DNA of 64,000 nt from Rhizobium leucaenae USDA 9039 (lineage in GTDB: Bacteria > Pseudomonadota > Alphaproteobacteria > Rhizobiales > Rhizobiaceae). This document shows positions 46,341-55,700 of this stretch, in pieces. Both the position numbers and the translations under genes were made by a program. The notes under the pieces are model-generated. The model was given only the letters and a program-made list of their open reading frames with translations. It did no database searches and was not told where the DNA came from. Each line of letters starts with the position of its first letter. Position 1 is the first letter of the stretch. Location: NCBI RefSeq assembly GCF_000426285.1, contig NZ_AUFB01000010.1, positions 62,001 through 126,000 on the forward strand. The letters are read 5' to 3'.

Positions 46341-47372
46341 ATGGCCTGGCAACCGGCATCCGATCGCTATGCGAACATGAAATACAGCAGAACCGGCCGC
46401 TCCGGTCTGAAGCTGCCGGCGGTTTCGCTGGGGCTCTGGCACAATTTCGGCGGCGATACCCCGCATGATCGCAAGGTCGACATGTGCCGCACCGCTTTCG
46501 ATCTCGGCATCACCCATTTCGACCTCGCCAATAATTACGGTCCGCCGCCCGGCAGCGCGGAAACCGCCTTCGGCGAAATCCTGCGCACCGATTTCGCCGG
46601 CCTGCGCGACGAGCTGATCATTTCCTCCAAGGCAGGTTATGACATGTGGCCGGGTCCCTATGGCGAATGGGGCAGCCGCAAATATCTGATCGCCTCCTGT
46701 GACCAGAGCCTGAAGCGCATGGGCCTCGACTATGTCGACATCTTCTATTCGCACCGCTTCGATCCAGATACGCCGCTGGAAGAGACCTGCGCTGCGCTCG
46801 ACCATATCGTTCGTTCGGGCAGGGCGCTTTATGTCGGCATCTCCTCCTACAATTCGCAGCGCACCCGCGAAGCCGCAGCCATTTTGAAGGGTCTCGGCAC
46901 GCCCTGTCTGATCCACCAGCCGAGCTATTCCATGCTCAACCGCTGGGTCGAGGATGACGGTCTCATCGATACGCTGGAAGACCTCGGCATCGGCTCGATC
47001 GTCTTCTCGCCGCTCGCGCAGGGCATGTTGACGACAAAATATCTGAGCGGCATTCCCGAGGACAGCCGCGCTGCCCAGAACCATTTCCTGAAACGCGACT
47101 TCATTCGACCGTCGATAACAGACAATATCCGCAAGCTCAACGAGATCGCGGAGAAGCGCGGCCAGACGCTGGCACAAATGGCGATCGCCTGGGTTCTGCG
47201 GGGTGGCCGCGTCACCTCTGCGCTGATCGGCGCCAGCCGCTCGTCGCAGATCGTCGATTGCGTCAAGGCACTCGACAATCTCGAATTTACCGCAGAAGAG
47301 CTCAAAGAAATCGATGTCTACGCCCGTGAGGCTGACATCAATCTCTGGGCCAAATCGGCCGAGCGCGAATAA
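46341..47372 (+). CDS. Aldo/keto reductase (YghZ/MgrA-like)
   Basis: A 343-residue NADPH-dependent reductase with a TIM-barrel fold, cytoplasmic. N-terminal MKYSRTGRSGLKLPAVSLG, the catalytic Tyr in FDLANNYGPPPGSAE, Lys in ISSKAGYDMWPG, and His in DIFYSHRFDPDTP form the expected tetrad with Asp. The cofactor segment is ALIGASRSSQIVDCV. This subgroup resembles L-glyceraldehyde 3-phosphate reductases and K+ channel beta subunits. Within the locus it may reduce an aldose or keto-sugar. GAGG precedes the ATG, and a good terminator follows at 47379. Confidence 0.92.
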   Translation: MAWQPASDRYANMKYSRTGRSGLKLPAVSLGLWHNFGGDTPHDRKVDMCRTAFDLGITHFDLANNYGPPPGSAETAFGEILRTDFAGLRDELIISSKAGYDMWPGPYGEWGSRKYLIASCDQSLKRMGLDYVDIFYSHRFDPDTPLEETCAALDHIVRSGRALYVGISSYNSQRTREAAAILKGLGTPCLIHQPSYSMLNRWVEDDGLIDTLEDLGIGSIVFSPLAQGMLTTKYLSGIPEDSRAAQNHFLKRDFIRPSITDNIRKLNEIAEKRGQTLAQMAIAWVLRGGRVTSALIGASRSSQIVDCVKALDNLEFTAEELKEIDVYAREADINLWAKSAERE

Positions 47373-47378
47373 GCATTC

Positions 47379-47412
47379 AAAACGCCCGGAACTGGTTTCG
47401 GGCGTTTTGCTT
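47379..47412 (+). terminator. Terminator after the aldo/keto reductase gene
   Basis: AAAACGCCCG (47379-47388) pairs with CGGGCGTTTT (47399-47408), a perfect 10-bp stem, tail TTTTGCTTT. Confidence 0.85.
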
Positions 47413-47491
47413 TCGTCGTCGCATTGCCGGCATCGCATCCATCGTCGTGCGAACGGCGCATATCGGCATATTCTCTGGAGGAGATGGTCTC

Positions 47492-49102
47492 ATGATCCGC
47501 AACCCGATTTTGCCGGGCTTCAACCCCGATCCATCCATCTGCGGCGTCGGCGAGGACTACTACATCGCCACTTCGACCTTCGAATGGTATCCGGGTGTGC
47601 AGATCCATCATTCGCGCGATCTGGTGAATTGGACGCTGATGCGCCGGCCGCTGGAACGGGCTTCGCAGCTCGACATGCGCGGCGAGCCGGATAGCTGCGG
47701 CATCTGGGCGCCATGCCTCTCCTATGCCGACGGTCTGTTCTGGCTGGTCTATACCGATGTCAAACGCTACGACGGCAATTTCAAGGACGCGCATAACTAC
47801 ATCGTGACCTCGCCGACGATCGAAGGCGAGTGGTCCGAGCCGTCCCACGTCAACTCATCGGGCTTCGACCCCTCGCTCTTCCACGATGACGACGGCCGCA
47901 AATGGTTCGTCAACATGCAGTGGAATCATCGCACCGAGAGCTATGGCGGCTCGCCGAAGACGCCGGCCTTCGACGGTATTCTGCTGCAGGAGTGGGATGC
48001 GGCGACGAAATCGCTGAAGGGACCGATCAAGAACATCTTTGCCGGCACCGAGCTCGGTCTGGTCGAGGGACCGCATCTCTTCAAGCGGAATGGCTGGTAC
48101 TATCTGACGACGGCGGAAGGCGGCACCGGCTATGACCACGCCGTCACCATGGCGCGCTCGCGCAATATCGATGGCCCTTACGAGCTGCATCCGAACAAAC
48201 ATCTCATCACTTCGAAAGATCATCCTGAAGCGGTGCTGCAGCGGGCAGGGCATGGCCAATATATCGAAACGCCGGATGGACAGTTTTACCACACGCATCT
48301 CTCCGGCCGGCCGCTGCCACCACATCGCCGCTGCACGCTGGGGCGCGAGACCAGCCTGCAGAAATGCGTCTGGAAGGAAGACGGCTGGCTCTATCTCGAA
48401 AATGGCACGGTCGTTCCGGATGTCGAGGTCCAGGGCCTACGCCACGCTCTGCCGATCGAGAAGCCGCGCCGCAGCGGCTACAATTTCGATGGCGACAAGC
48501 TGCCGATGGATTTCCAGTGGCTGCGCACGCCGCAGCCGGAACGCATCTTCAGCCTGACGGAACGGCCCGGTCACCTGCGCCTATTTGCGCGAGAAAGTAT
48601 CGGCTCCTGGTTCGAGCAGGCGCTCGTCGCCCGACGGCAGGAGCATCATAGTTTTCGTGCCGAAACGGTGATCGAGTTTCAGCCCGACACCTATCAGCAG
48701 GTCGCTGGGCTGACGCACTACTACAACAGGTTCAAACTACACGCGATTGCCGTTACCTTGCATGAGAAGCTCGGACGCTGCGTGACAATCATGACCTGCG
48801 CCGGCGATTATCCGAATGGTCGGCTGAGTTTTCCGATCGCAGGCGGCGTCTCCGTTCCGAATGGGCGTATCCAGCTTGCCATGGAGATCCACGACAACGA
48901 CCTGCAGTTCTTCTGGCAGGCCGAGGGCATGGGAGCATGGCTGGCTATCGGCCCGGTCCTCGACGCCGGCGTCATCTCCGACGAGGGCGGCCGCGGCGAA
49001 CATGGTTCCTTCACGGGCGCTTTCGTTGGCATGTTCGCCTTCGATACGTCGGGCCGGGCAACGACGGCTGATTTCGACTGGTTCAATTACGACGAACTCT
49101 GA
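47492..49102 (+). CDS. Glycoside hydrolase family 43 (beta-xylosidase type)
   Basis: A 536-residue intracellular GH43 enzyme with a five-bladed propeller (about 1-310) and a C-terminal beta-sandwich domain (about 325-536). The catalytic set is visible: base Asp in GFNPDPS (D13), pKa-modulating Asp in SGFDPSLFHDD, acid Glu in GLVEGPHLFK. The two-domain length fits beta-xylosidases or xylosidase/arabinofuranosidases acting on short xylo-oligosaccharides. GGAGGAG about nine bases before the ATG at 47492 decides the start over the longer frame from 47447. It lies after a terminator, so it may have its own promoter. A strong terminator follows. Confidence 0.92.
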   Translation: MIRNPILPGFNPDPSICGVGEDYYIATSTFEWYPGVQIHHSRDLVNWTLMRRPLERASQLDMRGEPDSCGIWAPCLSYADGLFWLVYTDVKRYDGNFKDAHNYIVTSPTIEGEWSEPSHVNSSGFDPSLFHDDDGRKWFVNMQWNHRTESYGGSPKTPAFDGILLQEWDAATKSLKGPIKNIFAGTELGLVEGPHLFKRNGWYYLTTAEGGTGYDHAVTMARSRNIDGPYELHPNKHLITSKDHPEAVLQRAGHGQYIETPDGQFYHTHLSGRPLPPHRRCTLGRETSLQKCVWKEDGWLYLENGTVVPDVEVQGLRHALPIEKPRRSGYNFDGDKLPMDFQWLRTPQPERIFSLTERPGHLRLFARESIGSWFEQALVARRQEHHSFRAETVIEFQPDTYQQVAGLTHYYNRFKLHAIAVTLHEKLGRCVTIMTCAGDYPNGRLSFPIAGGVSVPNGRIQLAMEIHDNDLQFFWQAEGMGAWLAIGPVLDAGVISDEGGRGEHGSFTGAFVGMFAFDTSGRATTADFDWFNYDEL

Positions 49103-49128
49103 TTGTTTCGATTTATCGATCGCTCATC

Positions 49129-49167
49129 CGCCCGCCTTTGTTCGCAAGGGCGGGCGAGATTGTTTTT
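49129..49167 (+). terminator. Terminator closing the carbohydrate locus
   Basis: CGCCCGCCTT (49129-49138) pairs with AAGGGCGGGCG (49146-49156) with one bulged base, followed by ATTGTTTTT. Confidence 0.8.
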
Positions 49168-49330
49168 GGGCTGCCAGTTGTCACTAAACTTACGCATTTG
49201 TTCGATTAACAAATGCTCGCAAACACATAATTTCTATTACAAATTCGTAACATTCTCTTCAGATTCGCTTCACCCCTTGCGGGATAAATCTGGCCGCAGA
49301 TAATAAGAAAATAAATTGAGGAAACATTCG

Positions 49331-49660
49331 ATGAAAAAGCTCTTCTCCGTCCTGTTCGCCGCTTCGGTTCTGGCAACTCCGCTGGCGATGGCGTCTGAAG
49401 CCAGTGCAGCGCCGGCGAACAAGCCGGCTGTCATCGTTGAGAAAAATGTCGTTAAGAAGAAAATCGTCGTTCGCAAGGGCGGCTGGGTGAAGGGTCGTCG
49501 GCTATCCGCTTCCGATCGCAGCCGCGCGGCCAGCGTCGACTATCGCCGCCATCGTCTGTCGGCTCCGCCCCGCGGCTACCACTGGGTTCGCATCCACAAC
49601 AGCTTCCTGCTGGTCGGTATCACCAGCGGCTTGATCTCCAAGGTGCAGATCGCGCACTGA
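49331..49660 (+). CDS. Small RcnB-like secreted protein
   Basis: A 109-residue exported protein with a clean signal peptide (MKKLFSVLFAASVLATPLAMA, cleavage near ASA). A basic Lys/Arg/Val-rich stretch follows. The C-terminal RcnB-type domain is recognised by PPRGYHWVRIHNSFLLVGITSGLI. RcnB in E. coli tunes nickel/cobalt export, but most family members have no tested role; no metal-binding cluster is obvious here. GAGGAAACATTCG precedes the ATG at 49331. It is a monocistronic gene facing the giant scaffold gene. Confidence 0.82.
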   Translation: MKKLFSVLFAASVLATPLAMASEASAAPANKPAVIVEKNVVKKKIVVRKGGWVKGRRLSASDRSRAASVDYRRHRLSAPPRGYHWVRIHNSFLLVGITSGLISKVQIAH

Positions 49661-49739
49661 GTTCCGCCGGCGCTGCCAATGAAAAAGCGGTCCGGTAGGC
49701 CCCTCTTTTATGTGGCGGATTTTCCCGTATTTCGGCTTG

Positions 49740-49779
49740 AATCAATAATCCCCGGGACCAAGACCGGGGATTATTGATT
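49740..49779. terminator. Perfect 16-bp stem-loop between convergent genes
   Basis: AATCAATAATCCCCGG (49740-49755) and CCGGGGATTATTGATT (49764-49779) pair without mismatch around GACCAAGA. It is placed between the RcnB-like gene and the end of the giant scaffold gene. The outer part is AT-rich on both strands, so it can serve either direction. Confidence 0.7.
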
Positions 49780-49796
49780 GCGCATTGTCGAAGCTA

Positions 49797-52700
49797 TCAG
49801 CTCAAACGTCCCGCCGCATGGGCCAGCATGGTGTAGACCTTGCCGGTATCGGAAGTCAGGTAGGACTGCGTGACGCTGCGGTCACGGTCGGTACGGGCGA
49901 CGTCCGCGAGCAGCTTTTCGAAATCGGCGATATAGCGATCGACAGCGGTGCGGAATTCCGGCTCGCGGTCGTATTTGCGCTTGATCTCGTCGAAGGTCTG
50001 CTGGCCCTTCAGCGTGTAGAGGCGACGGGTGAAGACATCCCGCTCGCCCCGCTGATAACGCCGCCACAGATCGACCGATGCATCGTGGTCGATGGCGCGG
50101 GCGATATCGACTGACAGCGAGTTCAGCGATTCGACCACATGCCGCGGATTGCGTGCGACTGGCGCTGCTTCCGTCTGCGGACGTGGCGCAGTCTGGCGAG
50201 CCGGCGGCAGGTCGGCAAGGTCGTCGCGCGATGCGCCGCGCAGGAGATCGCTGATCCAGCCGCCGCCCGCGGGCGTTTCCTGGCGGACGGGAGCCGGTGT
50301 TTCGGCCGGGCGTGGCTGTGGCGCGACTGGGCGCTCGGTGATGGTGCCGCGAAGGCCCAAAGTCTCGATCGGGGGCTGCTGCGGCTGCGGCGCCGGTTGT
50401 TGCGGCACTGGCTGTTGCGGTACGGGTTGCTGTGCTACCGGCTGAACGGATGGCTGCGGTGCCGGCTGCTGGGGCCGGGGAGCAGCCGCAGCAGGGGCGG
50501 GCGTTGCCGGGGCAGGTGCTGCCGGACGGGCACGCGGAGCCGGCTGTGCATCGGCCAACGCACGGGCTGCAGGTTCGGAGATTTCCAACTGCTGCGTCGA
50601 GCGGCCGACGATCTGCGAAATGTCCTGCAGCGCCTTGATCTGCTCGGCAACGGCGCGGCGCATGGCGGCCGCACTTTCCTTGGCCTCTTCCGGCAGGTCG
50701 AAGGCACCGCGCTTCAGTTCGCTGCGGGTCAGATCGAGTTCCCTGCGGATATCGCCTGCCGAGCGGCGGATTTCGTCGGTGGCGCCCGAAAAGCGCCCGA
50801 CGGCATCGTCGACGGCGACGCGCAGCGTCTCGCGCAATTGCTGGGCTGCGCCATCGGACGTCTTGCTGGCTTCCGTCAGCATATGCTCGATGTCGGCGAT
50901 CGAAGCGGAGAGGCCACCGCGGAGACGGTTCGTCAGTTCGCCCGAGCGACGCTCGGCGTTGGCGAAGGTACCGTCGATCGTCTGGTTGGCTTCTTCGCCA
51001 GCCTTCTGAAGCGCACTGCGCATGCTTTCCGCCGCCTGTTCGGCGCGGGTTTCCGCCTCGGAGAGCACACGGCCGATATCGGCGAAGGAGGACTGAACGC
51101 CCTGACGCAGATTGCCGGTCACCTGGTTGGAGCGCTGTTCGGCGCGGTCGAAGGCGCTTTCCACCATGCTGCCGAGGGCGCGCATGGTATTTTCGATCTC
51201 TTCCGAGCGCTGCACGAGGCCAATGGACAGGTTTTGCAGCGCCGTTTCGCGCTCTTCCAGTGTCGAAACGAGGTTCGATTGCGCGGCACCCAGAAGCTGA
51301 GAGGCCTGGGACAGAACCTTGGAATGTTCGTCGAAGCGGCCGATGATGCCGCCGACCTGCGACAGCGTCTTGCCGGAAACATCCGAAAGCTTGTCGACCT
51401 TGCTTTCGAGAAGCCGTGTCGAGGCGGAAACCATTTCGCCTGCCTTCGATGCGGAGTCGGCGAACCGGGCCGATGTCGCGTTGAGGCGGCCGTCGATGGT
51501 GGTAAATTCCTCGGCGGCGCTTGTCAGCATGCCGGCGATCGCGGAATTGTTCTCCGCCAGCCGCTCGATGATGCCGTTGACGCTTGCGAGCAGGTTGTTC
51601 TCCAGCGCGCTGACTGCGTTGGCGGCATGTTCGGTACGAGCCGAGATTGCCGCCAGGGTATCATTGGTGCGCGATGCGATCGCGTTGATCAATGCGGCGT
51701 TTTCCGCGCGCAGGCGATCGCTGCTTTCCTGAGCGGCGGCCGAGATCAGCGCCGCCGCTTCCTGTCCGGTCGCAGCATAGCGGTCGACGATCGGGCGGGC
51801 CTTTTCGTCGATCAGACGCGACAGTTCGCTGGAGCGGCCGGCAAGCATGGAGTTCAGCTCACGGGTGCGCTCGTCCAGCGACGAGCGGATCGAGGTGCCG
51901 CGGGCTTCCAGAGCCTTGTCGACATCGGCAAGCGTCGAGTTGATCTCGCGTGCACGATCTTCGAGGCTGGTGCGGATCGCATTGCCGCGTTCGTCGAGCG
52001 CCCGCTCGACCTGTGCCATGGTGGAGGTGATCTGCTCGCTGCTGCCGGCGAGCGTGTTGCGGATGGCGGCGCCGCGGGCTTCCAATGACTGCTCTGCGGA
52101 AGACAGCGCCTGCGAGATGGCATTGACCTGATTGCTGACGAGGCCCTCGGCCTCCGCGACCTTGTTGACGATGGCGTTGCCGGCTTCCGAGAATGTCTGA
52201 GCGACCGCAGCCGCCTGACTTGCCAGACGGTTATGCGTTTCGGAGACGCGCGTGACGATCTCTTCGGAACGCTCGTTCATGGAACGGGTAAAGGCATCGC
52301 TGCGATTGCCGAGATCGTCGGCGAATTGCTGGCCGGTGCGGGCGAGCAGGTCTGCCGTGCGGGTCGCCTCGCTGTCCATGCCCTGAGCGGCATCGGCGAC
52401 GGCGGTGCGCAGCGTCGTGGCGAGATTTGTGGCCTTGCCTTCGATGGTGCGGTTGACCGCTTCGAGGCCGACATTCAGAGCGCGGTCCATGGTCGACAGG
52501 CGCTCTTCGATGCGGGCGCTGCCGCTTTCGAGCGCCTGGCTCAGATTGGCTGTGCGGCTATCGATCGCTTCTGCCATGGTCGCGAGACGATTGTCGAGCG
52601 CGGCTGCGATGCGGGCCGCTGCGTCGTCGCTGCCGCGGTCGATCTGAGCGATGCCGCTCGAAAGCGTGTCGGACAGCCGGTTACCGGCGGCATCGATCTG

Positions 52701-55700
52701 GGCGGCAACGCCGCCGACGCCATCATGGATTCGGTTTTCCAGGGCGGACAGGCTGGCTTCGACGCGTGAACCGGTCTCGGCGAAGCGGCTGGTCATGCCG
52801 TCGATCGACTGGTTGAGATTGTTCGAGAATATCTCGGCCGAACGCGTGATGTCGCCGGCTGCCTGCTGAATACGGCCGGCAATATCGCCGGCGCCGCCAT
52901 GCAGCCGCTCTTCGAGCGCTCTTGCACTGGCGTCGATGGTCTGGCGCAGCGAGGCTTCGCGATCTTCCAGCGACATTTCCAGCATGCTGGCGCTGGTGGC
53001 GATCGAGGTACCGATCGCAGTCGCCTGTTCGTTCAGCGTGTTGTCGAGCTGCGCATGGGCATCACGCAGCGTCAAGCTGATGGCATTGCTGCGGTCTTCG
53101 AGGGTGTTGCGCATCCGCTCATAGGCGGAGGCCAGGTTTTCGTCCATCTGTGACAGGCCGATGCCCAGCGTGTTTTCGAGCTGGCGTGTCGTGGTGTTGA
53201 GCGCGTTTTCGATGCGCTCGGCCGAGCCGCCGACGACGGTTTCGAGGCGGTCGCTGCTGCTGCCGAGAAGGCCGGAGAGCGCTTCGGTATGGGTGCTCAG
53301 CGAGCGGTCGAGACGATCCTGGTTTTCGGTATAAGCGGCGCGGATGGCATCGGCCTTGTCGCCGAAAGCACCGGCGACGCGGGATTCCGCGCCAGCGACG
53401 CTATCGAGAAGGGCGTTGGCGCGAGATTCCAAAGCGCTCTCGAAACGGTTCTGATTTTCGGCAAGCGTGATGGCGAAGGCCATGCTCTTGTCATCAAGCG
53501 CATCGGTCAGTGCCGCATGGCCGCTGGTAACGGAATGGGCAATCGCCTCGGCGCTGTTTGCCAGCGTTTCCTCGATGCGAGCCTGATTGTCCGACAATGC
53601 GATCGCAAGCGCCAACGTCTTGTCGTCGAGGCTGTTGACGATCTTGTCGTGCGTGCCGGCAACCGTATTGGAGAGAGCGTCCAGTCGGCTGGAAAGCGCG
53701 TCTTCGAGGCGCGATTGCGTATCGGATAGCGAAATGGCCAAGGCCATCGCCTTTTCGTCCAGCGTATCCGCAAGAGCGCTATGGCTGCCCGCGAAAGCGT
53801 TGGCGATCGCTTCGGCGCGATTGGAAAGCGTTTCCTCCAGGCGCGACTGGCTGCTCGTCAATGCTGCTGCGAGAACCCTGGTTTTGCCATCCAAAGTATC
53901 GGCGACACCTTCAGCATGGCCGGACAGGGTATCCTCCAGGCGGGACTGGCTCTCGGAGAGCGCAACAGCAAGCGCCATCGTCTTGTCGTCGAGCGTGTCG
54001 GCAAGTTTGCTGTGCGTATCGGCAATGGCGCTGGTGAGACCTTCGACGCGGCCGGAGAGCGTTTCTTCAATACGGGACTGGCTCTCGGAGAGCGCAACGG
54101 CAAGCGCCATCGTCTTGTCGTCGAGCGTATCGGCAAGTCTGCTATGGGTATCGGCAATGGCGCTGGTCAGGCCTTCGACACGGCCGGAGAGTGTTTCTTC
54201 GATACGGGACTGGCTTTCGGAGAGCGCAACGGCAAGCGCCATCGTCTTGTCATCGAGCGTGTCGGCAAGTCTGCTATGGGTATCGGCAATGGCGCTGGTC
54301 AGGCCTTCGACGCGGCCGGAAAGCGTTTCCTCGATACGAGATTGGCTGCTGCTGAGCGCGGCGGCCAGTGCCCGCGTCTTGTCATCCAAGGTGCTTGCCA
54401 GCGCGTTGTGCGTATCGGCAATCGCACCGGTGAAGCCTTCGACGCGACCTGACAGCGTGTCTTCCAGGCGCGCCTGGCTGTCGGAGAGAGCAATGGCCAG
54501 CGCCATCGTCTTGTCGTCGAGCGTGTCGGTGAGCTTATTGTGGGTCTCCGCCAGCGCACTGGTCAGGCTTTCGGCCCGGCCGGTCAAAGTGTCTTCGATG
54601 CGCGACTGGCCGTCCGACAGCGCGATGGCAAGCGCCATGACCTTGTCGTCCAGAGTGTCGGCCAGCTTGCTATGAGTTTCGGCAACGGTGCTGGCAATGG
54701 TATCGGCGCGGCTTGCGAGCGTGTTTTCAAGGCGAAGCTGGTTTTCGGCAAGCGAAATGGCCAGCATCGACGTGCGCTCGTCGAGCGCCGCAGTCAGATG
54801 CTCATGGCTGCCGGTTACGGCGTTGATGATGCCCTCGGAGCGGTTGGCCAGCGTCTGTTCGAAGCGCGATTGGTTGTCGGAGAGCGCGCCGAAGAGGGCG
54901 CTGCTGCGCTCGGCCATAACGGCGTCGATGCGCTCGTGCGCGGAGCCGAGTGCCTGCGTGATTTCGCCGGTGCGGGCCGATAGCGTATTGTTGATCTCGC
55001 TGGCGCGGCCGAGGAAAGTATTGGTTAGCTCGCTCGTGCCCTTGTTCAGGGCTGAAGAAATGTCCGATGTGGCCGTCTGCAGGGCCTTGGTGAATTCGCC
55101 CGAATGTGAAGCAAGCGTCTCGGTGAGTTCGCTGGAGCGGCCGGCAAAAGCGGATGTCAGTTCCTCTGTGCCGCTCTGCAGGGCGGCGGAGACGTCACGC
55201 GTGACACCCTGGACGGCGGACGTGAAGCTGCCGGCATGCGAGGCGAGGGCGGAGTTCAGTTCGCTGGTGCCAGCGGTCAGGGCTGAAGTAATCCCGCTCG
55301 TTGCCCCTTCGAGAGCGGAGGCGATTTCGTCTGCCTTGGAGCCGATCGCGCTTTCCAGCACTTCCTGGCTGGTGGCGAGCGTCGTCGCGAGGGCAAAGGA
55401 CTGGTCGGTCAGCGAAGAGCCGAGGCGCTCGATACTGGAATTCAGGATGCCGTCGATGGCATCCGAGCCGCCGCTCAGCGTTTCGTTGATCCGTGTCAGG
55501 CTTTCCGACAATTTGCTGTCCAGCGAGCCGGCGCGCTTGTCGAAGGCGGAGGTGAATTCCGAGACGCGCTCGTCGAAGGCCGTCGAAATCTGCGCCACGG
55601 TCGACTGCATGCGTTCTTCGAAGAAGCCAGTGCGCAGATCGATGTCCATAATGGTGTCGTCGGCGGTCGACTGCAGGCTCTGGCGGAAGCTTGCGCCCTT

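Noticed and set aside
50139..52088. 649-residue plus-strand frame, with another at 53587-54675
   Set aside because: Antisense reading of the repetitive gpr gene; the apparent repeats in it are the complement of the coiled-coil units.
53301..54983. Regular repeats suggesting a CRISPR array
   Set aside because: The 132-bp periodicity is coding, in frame, with no spacers; it is a protein repeat.
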